Shown here piece by piece: positions 23,640-34,120 of a stretch of DNA of 64,000 nt. The stretch spans positions 6,236,457-6,300,456 of the forward strand of contig CM040442.1 of assembly GCA_022749755.1 (NCBI GenBank), read 5' to 3'. The first letter of the stretch is position 1; each line of letters begins with the position of its first letter. Source of the stretch: Azadirachta indica (Eukaryota > Streptophyta > Magnoliopsida > Sapindales > Meliaceae). The position numbers were made by a program, and so were the translations under genes. The notes beneath the pieces are model-generated. The model saw only the letters and a list, made by a program, of their open reading frames with translations. It had not been told where the DNA came from and did not search any database.

Positions 23640-25328
23640 CAATCAACAATGAAGAATTCCGAGAAACTTTTCCACGGCTTTTCCAAACCTGTCCAAGGCT
23701 ATCTCAGAGGTTAAGCTTCCTTTTAATCCTTGTGCTAATGTTCTAATTTGGTCTGATTCTTTAGATGGCCATCTCACTTTCTCGGATTGCTACGAAGCTG
23801 TCAGGTTTAAAAAAAATTCATTTCCTTGGGCCAAGTTTATTTGGTCTTTTTTCATTCCTCCTCACTACTCTTCTTTGGTTTGGCAAATGCTCTATAATAG
23901 ACTTGCTTTTGAGGATATTCTTCAGATTCGTGGAATTTCTTTAGCCTCGGTTTGTAGATTCTGCTATAAGGGATCTGATTGTACAGATCATGTTTTTGTC
24001 AATTGTTCTTTAGCTCAAAATATTTGGCAATGGCTTGCAAACTGTTTTAATTCAAATCTGCCTCAAGTTGGATCCTTCAGGTTGCTTTGGCTTCCATTGT
24101 TTAGCATTTCTCTTCGCAATTGGTTGATGTATCGCGTATGGCTTGCTTCTTCCTTCTCTATCAAATTTGAAAAGCTAGAAATAAACTGGTCTTTGAAGGG
24201 AAAAAAAACTCATGTCTCTCGTATTATTGCTTCACGTAAGTTTTTTCTCAAGTCTTGAGCTCCTTCTTGTCCAGGATTTGTTTCATCGGTGCTTGATTTG
24301 AATGCTCTTCAGTTGCTTGGTGTGGATGTTAGAAAAGGTAGAGCTCCTAATATAATCCCAGTCTTTTGGCTTCCTCCAACCAGACATTTGTAAAAATGAA
24401 TACAAATGGTGCATCAAAAAACAATCCTGGTGCTGCAGCTAGCGGCGGTGTTTTCAAAGACTTTCAAGGTGAAATTTTTGGGTGCTTTTGCCATGGACCG
24501 GGGCTGCTAATCTTCATTCTTTGCGGAAATTGAGGATATTATTCAAGCTATTTCTTATGGTACTAAAAGAGGCTGCAATTTTATTTGGCTAGAGAGTGAC
24601 TCAAGTGCACCTATCTCTTGCATGCTTAACCCTTAACTTTAATCCGCCTTGGCGCATTAGAAATGATTGGCTAAATTGTAAAGATTCTATATCCAAGATC
24701 TCTTTCTATCGCACGCATACTTACCGTGAAGGTAACAAGTTGTGGATATTATGGCGAATTTAGGTCTCTGTTCTTCAGGTTCCATTTGGTTTGACACTCC
24801 CCTATTCAAATTAAAGATGCTCTTCTTAAAGATTGTTGGAACTTCCCTTACAACAGATTTTCATGAAGCTGGTTTTTATGGATTTTGGTTTTCTGAATGC
24901 ATTGCTGAAGTAGTTGGCTGCTATACTATTTTTTTGTTGCTGTCAGATTAGATTCTTGTGATAGCAAAGCTTTTGGATGCTGCTCTTATATTGAGTTTGC
25001 TATCGACAATTGCTACTTACTACATTTCAAAGACTGCTCTGGTCTGTTTGAGCTAATTCTATGCTTACTGCTAGATTTCTTCTGCTGCTGGCTGGTGCTT
25101 CTACTGGTTACCAATGTTTTGCTTACTTCTGCAGTTATGCTTGCTGGATAGATAAGTTTTGATGGATTGTTGCTGCCTCTTTACTTGCATGCTGAGTTTG
25201 TTCTGTTTTTTTGTTTTTGTAGCAATCTTGTAAGCCTTTTTGGCATTTTCAATCCTTGTATTATTCTATTCAATTTTTATTAATATATTTCCTCTAAACT
25301 TATGCTTAGAGATTATATAAAAAAAAAA
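23640..25328 (+). mobile_element. 5'-truncated LINE (non-LTR retrotransposon) remnant
   Basis: This holds the C-terminal part of a plant LINE ORF2. It starts with a reverse-transcriptase zinc-binding region: CYEAVRFKKNSFPWAKFIW, then VWQMLYNRLAFEDIL, then CRFCYKGSDCTDHVFVNC (23860-24030), with Cys-x2-Cys and His/Cys spacing. An RNase H-like domain follows (KMNTNGASKNNPGAAASGGV near 24395, WLESDS near 24587, YREGNK near 24722, MANLGL near 24750). Frameshifts and stops break it several times. A 3' region with 'gtaagcctttttggcatttt' and a poly(A) run at 25319-25329 ends it. It lies between two halves of the resistance-gene downstream block, which are adjacent at 11700-11900. I see no clear target duplication. 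Confidence 0.8.
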
Positions 25329-25329
25329 T

Positions 25330-26360
25330 GGTAAAGAGATGAGAAAAGTAAGTTCCTTGCAGAAAAATTTACTGATTTTCTGGGTGTACAGGGCTGCTGC
25401 AGAGCTACCTGCACTTTTAGTTGTTGCTTTTGTCATATGAAATCCACTACAGTTTCCAAGATTGATCACATATACATTAATCAAATCATGTATCTAACTA
25501 TTTCATATTTCTTCTTTAATTTGACTATATAATTCAAAACACGGTTGGGTCAAATTGCTCTTGCATTTCTGATCTTACGAGTTATAATTAAGGACTTTCA
25601 ACATCCATTTTAATTTTTTTTTTTTATATCGTCTTGACCCCAACATTCTACGCCCTAGTCAATCATACACCACAACAGTTCTTAGAGTTAAATGATATGA
25701 TGAGAGGTTATCGGACTAAACATGAGGGATTACTCTATTGATATACTTATATATATATATATATATATATATTCGACAAAATTTAATATTAACTTAAAAT
25801 TTGATGTTTCAAAGTTCAATAAATTCAATCAGAGACAAGAATTTTAGTTGTTACTTGTAAATCCACCAAGTTATTAACTTAAGCCAAAATCGAAGGCCTC
25901 TTGATTTAATTGAAAATTTTATTCCTAATTTTATGCAAATCTCACTAGATAGAAGTGCATCGTTAGGCACTGTTGGTTGCATGTGGGGAAGACTACTAAT
26001 ATCTGTAGGAGAAAAAGAAAAAATAAAGGGATAGAAGAAACAATTTGGAGAAAATTTAAAAAAAAAAAAGAAAAACAATTTTCTTAAATTGGGGGAAGAA
26101 ATAATTTTCTTATTTGTAATTTAATTACTATGACAGTTTGTATCATTCAAAAGCATCAATAAAAGTAATCTTCAGAGTTAGTTTTAACGCTAATGGAGAC
26201 AACATCTAGGATGATTAGGCATTTCTGCAAAGTACTAATAAATTTGTAAACTCCAATAATTTCTTTGTTTTCAACACCTATTAATTTTCAGGAATTAATC
26301 ATTTCAACAATCTTTGATGATTCTAAGGGTAACTGACAAGAAAAAGGGGCAACAAAGTTT
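25330..26360. repeat. Downstream block, copy 2
   Basis: Bases 25335-25440 match 11890-11990 and 33310-33425 ('gagatgagaaaagtaagttc', 'gggctgctgcagagctacct'). Bases 25620-26350 match 12250-12900. The racemase fragment present at 12151 is lost here. It contains a TA run at 25749-25771. There is no gene. Confidence 0.7.
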
Positions 26361-26362
26361 TA

Positions 26363-26670
26363 GGGTCCGTTTGGTATAACTTTTTAAATAGTACTTTTTA
26401 AAGTAGAATCTTTACCCGTAAAACTTTTATAAGTAGAGTTTTTAAAATAAAGTAAGGGTATTTTATATAATTGTATCTTTTAAAAAAGCTGAGAAAGTTT
26501 TACTGTCAAAAGCTCAAATTTTGGGCTTCTTCCAATAAAAAGAAAACAGTTTTTTTAATTTTTAAAATCTCTTTTGAATTATCAATCAAAGTACACTAAA
26601 AAATATGAAAAGGGTTTTTATCATTAAAAAAACCCTTTTGATCAATGAAAAAACCAAACTAAACGGACAC
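26363..26670. mobile_element. Tourist/Harbinger-like MITE (308 bp)
   Basis: The left end GGGTCCGTTTGGT and right end (reverse complement GTGTCCGTTTAGTTTGGT) form imperfect terminal inverted repeats. TTA flanks both sides (26360-26362 and 26671-26673), the usual target duplication of PIF/Harbinger-type elements. The paralogous site at 12890-12925 lacks the element and reads through. The family assignment rests on TIR and TTA only. It is non-coding. Confidence 0.75.
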
Positions 26671-27500
26671 TTAGTATTATTTGATTCTTAGATGTATTGC
26701 CTCTTTCCCTACACCATCTATTGGTACTAGTGTAACCTTTCGCTTAATACTAAAATCGATAATTAAAACATCTAGATAATTAGGTCTTTATGAAAAATTT
26801 GTTGAAAATATTTTATTTGATAGATGTTTCAATAGTGAAATCATGATGCATATATTTGTTTCAATAAGTTAAGGGGTACTAATATTCGTAAGAAAAGATT
26901 ATGCCCCTCTAAAACAATGTTCAGTCACAAATTAGATTATATAGTAGTCTAACTTTTAAAATATAATAACTTGAATTTATAAAATGTATTGTCATTATAA
27001 TATATTAACTAATAACAACCATAAAGAGAGTAAAATATAAATTGAGGGAATTATTTTTATAATTGTCATATTCTAAGAGGATTGTTGACTCCTTTTTTAA
27101 TCGTATGAGGTATTATGTCATTAATATTATCCTAAAATTTATTATTAAAATCATATATAGTTTTCAACCAACAAGTAATTACCAATTACATTGTTTATAT
27201 ATATAGAGAGAGAGAGAGAGAGAAATCAACAACCCATAACTTTACATCATCTCTTTTATTAATATTTGTATACCATTAGATCTATCCACTTTTAATAATT
27301 AAGATGATACTTAATAAATATAATTAATATGTAATTGTTGTGTCATAATTAATGCACATATAAGAAGTAACTTAATTGTTGAGGGTGGGTAAATTTTAGT
27401 GATTTACAAATAATAAAATAAACAATATCCAATTAAGCATTACAAATGTATCCTACCAGTACATAATGATCAATAAAATCATAATTAGTCAATTAATTAG
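26671..27500. repeat. Diverged intergenic module with a GA run
   Basis: Bases 26780-26990 match 13035-13180 weakly. A short GA run lies at 27204-27222. Otherwise AT-rich with no gene. Confidence 0.4.
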
Positions 27501-27510
27501 AAAATAATAT

Positions 27511-28791
27511 GGGATAATGAAATATAACCCCTGTGTTTACCTTAATAAGTAGATATCCCTCTGACATTTAAGAAAAAACAGATGTCCCTTAACATTTGGA
27601 TAAATAGGCAGATACCCTCTTTTTTACGTTAATTGACTATTTAGTTTATAATCATTTGTATCTCTAATCTTTTATATAATAACAATATCATATATATTTT
27701 ATTTAACTTTAGTCTTCATTTTAATATTTTTCACAATATATTTTTTTAACTATAACAATTTAATTCTTGTTTAATATTTTTTTTACAGTATACTCAAAAC
27801 TAAACAAATTTTTTATTTTTTTCATTTTAATAAAAAATTTTAAAAAAATACAATTATTAAAAAAATTTAAATAATGAATTAAATCACACTCATATACTAA
27901 AATATTTTTAACCTTCTTCTTTCACTTTTATAATAATAATAATAATTTCATATTTAATTATTTAAAAATTTAATTGAAATATTTTTTAACGTTTTATTTT
28001 TACATTTAATACATTTATTTAAAAATTATGTTACATTCATTATACTTTTTTAAAAAATAATGAAAATATAACCAAAAAATATAAACAATAAATACATGTT
28101 ATATATATTACAAATAAAAATAATCAAATTTTTTTCTATTTTTTCATTAAAATTAAATTATATTGGTTAATAATAATACAAAATATATTTAATTACTAAT
28201 TTTATTAAAAAATGATATTAAATTTTTTTTTTACTTTTTTATTTATATCTTCATAATTTTTCTCAAGAAAATATAATAAATTTAATATAATCTTTTAAAT
28301 AAAAATATTAATATAAGAATAAAATGTTAAAATACATTTCAAATTTTTTTTAACAATTAAATATCAAATTTATTGCAGAAAAAAGTTATAAATATTTTAA
28401 CATAAATTTAATCTAACTCATTATTTAAATTTTTTTAATAATATTTTCTTTTCTAAATTTTTATTGAAATAACAACTTAAAATATATTTAGTTTTGAGTA
28501 TATTGTGAAAAAATATTAAATATGTGACTAAATTATTATAGTTAAAAAAATATATATTATGAAAAATATTAAAATAGGGACTAAAGTGTTATGATTAAAT
28601 GACATATATATTATTATTATGTAAAAGCTTGGGGATACAAATAATAATAAAATAAATAGTCATGTAACGAAAATAAAAGTTAAGGGATATCGACCTATTT
28701 ATCCAAACATTAGGGAGCATCTGTCTTTTCTCAAATATCAGGAGATATCTACCTATTAGGGCAAATATTATAGGATATATGTCATTATCCT
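27511..28791. mobile_element. Fold-back element (1281 bp) with 9-base target duplication
   Basis: The left end GGGATAATGA and the right end (reverse complement AGGATAATGA) start inverted arms that can be followed for hundreds of bases. Left 'aacatttggataaatagg' (27592-27609) pairs with right 'cctatttatccaaacatt' (28693-28710). Left 'ctttagtcttcattttaata' pairs with right 'tattaaaatagggactaaag'. The arms meet near 28150, so nearly the whole element is palindromic. AAATAATAT flanks both ends (27502-27510 and 28792-28800), a perfect 9-base duplication as left by Mutator-like transposases. It encodes nothing. It is a non-autonomous MULE-like fold-back element, by inference. Confidence 0.8.
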
Positions 28792-28800
28792 AAATAATAT

Positions 28801-30118
28801 ATTAAAATATACCAAATATTAAAAATCAAAAATTATTGAGCATAATGAATTGACAAAAGTGACGTATACCAACTAAAAATCATGTTTTAAAATGCCAATT
28901 CTAAGTAATTGACCGTTGACATAAAAACATGTTCCAATAATATACGTAAACACTCTTATCAATTAAGCTTGTCATATATAGCCTTTAAAAAAAACAAAAC
29001 AAATTAAACGAATTAATATATGTGTATATATATATATATAATGTTTATGAGTTATCTAAAATCCATAATGAAATGAGTCTCACAAGTCAAATTTAACTTC
29101 AATATTCCGTAAGGTTTCAAGACACACACATATATACATATTCCTTAAGGTTTGGAAATCTCCTTTTTGTAGAAATTGAAAATCATGAGTCTCAATTGAT
29201 TAATTCTCAGCCTTCAGGTTTGACTTGGCCAAATACACATATAATGTAATATCAACCTAATTCTCTCAAAATGAAGACTAAATTAAAGAGCAAGAAAAAG
29301 AATGTTATATTCACTTCTACGAAGCAAGCTATATATATATTATCTTATCTAGCTATATGAGGATTCTTCAAAGAGGCAAAGGCCCTTTATCAATTACAAT
29401 AATCTAGAACTGGGGCCGGCAGGTAAGAATAAGACGCAACCCTTAATAATTAACATAGGCGAAATAATTAACCAGCATTAATTTTCTTCTTAGCAAACAA
29501 AGTCATCGTAGAGAATTTCTTCCCCAGTGTGAAATAATTAATATCTTTATTTTGATTGAAAATACAATTCACGTTATGATATTTAAAATTACAAGAAGTT
29601 AGACATTCAATATAATATTATATGGATGAAGTCTTGATTTAAAATATATATGCATTTTGCAAAATTAATTTAAAGTAAATTCACTATATATTGAAAATAA
29701 AAAATCATTAAATTCACAATCTTTAAAACAATTAGACTATTTCTTACCTTCTTCAGATAAAATCAATTAGGTTATAATTTCTTGGAAGTAAGTGACCGAT
29801 TCCACACTATGTAACATTGGAGAATTAATATATATGAGCATATAGTTTTTATGATTTAATTGTTTATCATCCACCAATGAACATCGATCACTCTTACAAG
29901 TTGAAAGAGAGAGATTGTCATTGGTAAAATGGATACACGAAATTAATTCATCTTCTTACTCCATTCGTGGACATAATGAGCCCATAATATACTTGCAGAA
30001 CCAAAGCCAGATTGATCTCTTCCTAATCCTAATCATCAACTAGACAGCTAGCTTTTCTCAATAGTTCTCAGGAACATAAATATTTCCTGTTGCTCTTCTT
30101 CCGCTTTTTATTACAGCT
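28801..30118. repeat. Resistance-array upstream block, copy G, and leader
   Basis: Bases 29211-29510 repeat 1-290. Bases 29350-29550 carry the shared 'ggattcttcaaagaggcaaa' and 'gtagagaatttcttcccc' words. A single leader unit ('caatagttctcaggaacata' and on) lies at 30058-30115, just before the ATG at 30119. 28801-29200 is AT-rich upstream sequence. There is no other gene. Confidence 0.7.
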
Positions 30119-32802
30119 ATGGGTAACAGCATCTGTAGCTTCTTAACAGATTACATATCACTTTCTTCCTTATTCTATTTCGTAGCTAGAGAAGCAAAAT
30201 ATGTATGGCATCTCGAAGAGAATCTTGAAGCCTTGAAGACTGAATTCGAAAATTTGAAGGGAATCAGGGCTGATCTGCTGAACGAGGTTAAGAATGCTGA
30301 AGAACCACTAATGAAACGGCGGACAAACCTGGTGATTGGGTGGCTAAAAAGGGTGCTAGAAATGGAAACTGAAGTTAAGAAGATGGAGAAAGTTGCGTCT
30401 CAAGAAGTTGATAAATTATGTCTTGGAGGCTTCTGTTCCAAAAACTTGATGTCAGCTTACTACATCGGAAAAAAGTACCCAGATTGACCGAAGAAGTGAA
30501 CAGGTTGAAGGATGAACGAGCACAGATCAAAGACGTTGCTGCAAAGATACCAGAAGGTCCAGCAGTTGCATTACCTGTTGACCCACTGATAGTGGGTCAA
30601 CAATCAACATTTGACGAAGTTTGGAGATGTCTGAGAGAAGAGCAAGCAGGTATTATTGGCCTTTATGGGCTGGGAGGGGTCGGCAAAACTACCCTTCTAA
30701 AACAAATCAACAACAAATTCTGCAGTGAACGGCATAATTTTGATGTTGTTATCTGGGTGGTTGTGTCTAGAGAGCCAAAGATTGAGCAGATTCAAGATGA
30801 TATTGGCAAAAGGATAGGTTTGTCTGCCGATTCATGGAAGAGGAAAAGTGTTAAAGATAAGGCTTCGGACATCTGCAACATTTTAAGCCAAAAGAATTTT
30901 TTATTTTTGCTGGATGATATATGGTATCGAATTGAATTATCCGAATTGGGTATCCCTCTTCAAAACTTGAATAATTCATCCAAAGTACTCCTCACAACTC
31001 GTTCTCGTAGAATTTGCGGCCATATGGAAGCTAACAAGATGTTCGAAGTGAAGTGTTTGACAGAAACCCAAGCTTGGAGTTTGTTTGAAGCCAAAGTCAG
31101 AACATCCACAATTGACGGCCATGCTGGTATTCGTGAGCAAGCGGACAATATCGCCAGGGAGTGCAATGGTTTGCCACTTGCACTAATTACAACTGCTCAA
31201 ACAATGGCTTCGAAAAAGACTCTTCAAGAATGGAAAAATGCTCTGCGGGACTTGAGAAGATCAGCATCTATGTTTTCAGGCATGGAAGAGAAGGTGTATG
31301 CTCGTTTGAAATTCAGTTATGATAATTTACCAAGCGCCAGAAATAAGTCTTGTCTCTTGTACTGTAGTTTATTTCCCGAAGATTATAAGATTCCTAAAGA
31401 GGACTTGATAGATTATTGGATTGGTGAAGGATTTTTAGATGATTTTAACAAAGGATATGACATTATTGGTGATCTGCTTGGTGCATGTTTATTAGAAGAA
31501 GATGATGAAGATCATGTAAAATGCACGATGTGGTCCGTCGGATGGCATTGTGGATCGTACGTAAATTTGAGAAAGAGGAGGAGAACTTTTTAGTTCGACC
31601 AGGAGCTCAATTAACTGAAGCACCAAAGCTACAAAATTTTGAAGGGGTCAAAAGGATATCATTGATGGAAAATGAAATCAAGAGTCTGCGGGGAAGTCCT
31701 AATTGCCCTCGCCTCTACACTTTGCTTCTTAATAGCAATAGCATCACTGATATAAGTTCTAGTTTCTTTCAATTTATGCCTAGTCTTAGAGTTTTAAACC
31801 TAGGAAACAATCCCTGTCTAGACAAAGTACCTTCAGGAGTGTCAAGTTTGGTTTCACTACAGCATCTCGATCTATCATTTACTTCCATAAAGGAGTTGCC
31901 AGAAGAGTTGAAGGCCTTGGTAAATCTTAGATATTTGAACTTAGAGAAGCAAATGCTCAGTAAAAATTCCACATCAACTTCTATCTAGCTTATCGAAGTT
32001 GCAAGTACTCAGAATGCTAGACTGCACCATTGATTTTACTCGAGCAAATGAAGACAGCGTTCTATTTGGAGATGCTGAAGCTTTAATGAAGGAATTGCTC
32101 GGTTTGGAATACTTAAAAATATTCACTTTCACCTTCTGTACTGCTCGTGCTCTCAAAATTTTTGCGTCCTCCCAAAAGTTGCTCCGCTGTGCTAAATCTC
32201 TGAGCCTCAAAAACTTTTACAAGTCAGTTTCGCTCAATCTTTTACCTCTGGTAAAAATGAGGAATCTCAGGAATTTGCAAATTAACGGAACTGATTTGGA
32301 AGAGTTGAAGATTGACTGTGCAGGACAGGTAGATTTAAAAGTGCTGCAAACTGGTTTCAGCAGTCTTCACACGATTTACATAGAGCATTGCTCAAGTTTG
32401 ATGGACATGACATGGCTTGTTTTTGCTCCAAACCTCAAGAAGATCGATATACGGAATTGCAATAATATGGAAGAAATAATCAGTGTTGAAAAATTGGGAG
32501 AAGTTTTGGATAAAATGGGAGAGATTAACTTGTTTACAGAGCTCAAATTTCTGTTCCTAGTAGGCCTAAGAAATCTGAAGACCATCTACTGGCATCCCTT
32601 GCCCTTTCCAAAGCTGAAGACAATTAACGTGACTGGATGCCCAAATCTGAAGAAGCTTCCACTTGATTCCAACAGTGCAAAGGAACGTACAATTGTTGTA
32701 AAAGGACAGAAAGACTGGTGGAAATTGTTAGAATGGGAGGACCAAGCCACTGAAAATATTTTTTGTACCAGTTTTCGGGAAGCCGAACAAAGGGCGCAAT
32801 AA
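30119..32802 (+). pseudogene. CC-NB-LRR gene with three single-base indels
   Basis: A nearly full-length RPS5-type copy. It starts MGNSIC, where the usual Ser at position 6 is Cys. Lesion 1: one G is missing near 30468 ('atcggaaaaaag' against 'gtcgggaaacaag'). The second frame carries the P-loop GLYGLGGVGKTT, WVVVSREPKIEQIQ, LLLDDIW or FLLDDIW (kinase 2), LTTRS, GLPLAL and CSLFPEDY. Lesion 2: one A is missing in 'gtaaaatgcacg' near 31519, just before the MHD motif. Lesion 3: one extra A near 31965 in 'agtaaaaattcc'. The LRRs and tail run to 32802. Without these it would be about 894 codons. All three are single-base changes and two lie in A runs, so sequence error must be considered, though nearby genes are clean. 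Confidence 0.88.
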
Positions 32803-34120
32803 GGAGCAGAGTTCGAACGCAATTGATTTCTGGTCTAAGCCTTCTCATTTCTGGGTGGTGATTGTCGTTTGCACAAGTGTACTGTAATTTGATGTAAGCA
32901 TCTTGTCGTCCAGTGTAACTTGTCGTTTGTTTGCTCTGTACTTTTGTTTTCTCATTTTGAATTAATAATGTATTCTTTGTCAATTGCTTTGCCCGGATTG
33001 AATGCATTCTTCTCAGTTCATTAACAGAAATAAATCCTAGAATAAGATTCAAATATTAGCTGTTTATCTTTTATCACATCATGAAGTTCAATATGATCTC
33101 TAACACTAATCAGCATAAATGCAAAATTCGTTGCATGCTTATTAGAATAAGAAGATGATCACATAAAAATGAACTATTTGATCCATGATATCACATTGTG
33201 GATGGCATCAATGCAAAATTCTTTGCGGAAGTGAAATCTGGTTTCTAGTAAGAGATTCCTATTTGTGTATGGATCTACATATGCAAGCACAAGAGAGAAG
33301 TGGGAAAATTAAGTAAAAGAGATGATAAAAGGAAGTTCTTTGCAGAAAAATTCCCTATTGCAATTTTATTTATTCTTCTGGGGATACAGGGCTGCTGCAG
33401 AGCTACTTGCACTTTTAGCTGTTTCTTTTATTATATGAAATTCACTAAAATTTCCAGGACCAGCCACATATTATTCAATTCATGTATCTAACTAATTCAC
33501 ATAGTTTTTCCCTCAATTTAATCATAAAATTAAAAACACGACAGTACGATCAAACTGCTCTTGGATTGCCTACCTTGCAGCGACTTTCAACTTTTAAGGA
33601 CACTGCAGAATGACAAGGAACATATAAGAACTCTCCCTCAAAGTGAAGCAAGGGACGTCCTCTCAAACTCAATATTCAAAGAAATGACAAAATTAAAGAT
33701 AATCACATCAATCAAGGAGAAGAAAATTGGTAGAAAAAGCACGAATCAGAAAACCTGTGTGTAAGCATTTCTGGTGCTTCTAAGAAACTATTTGCTTCCT
33801 TAGTTTGGTGGGAACATAAATGTGGAGATATATACCTATATATAAGTGGGTAGATGAAGTGCCCTAGTGAAATAACTTATTCTCACAGTAGACAAATAAA
33901 TCTAGTTCATATTTTTCTTTTGTGAAGTCAAAAGACAATGGATGTCTGTCCTTTAATAATTTAACTCATCTATAAAGGAAGTTCTCTCATCATTAAATCT
34001 TCACTTCATGCAAATTCCCCTTCCATGTTCACAGTATTTGTGTAACACAAATTGTAAAAGAGATTTTGCACAATAGAGGTGAACAATGAAAAACTTGATC
34101 AGTCGAATTTTTGACATTCT
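32803..34120 (+). repeat. 3' UTR, NLR shard and downstream block, copy 3
   Basis: Bases 32803-33090 are the shared 3' UTR. At 33143-33225, 'catgcttattagaataag...gatcacataaaaatgaac...gatccatgata' is a shard of the MHD region like that at 8076. Bases 33240-33430 match 11760-11990, and 33880-33990 match 12000-12120. This copy runs directly into the racemase gene, giving the ancestral arrangement of the downstream flank. The small ORFs here are not genes. Confidence 0.65.
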
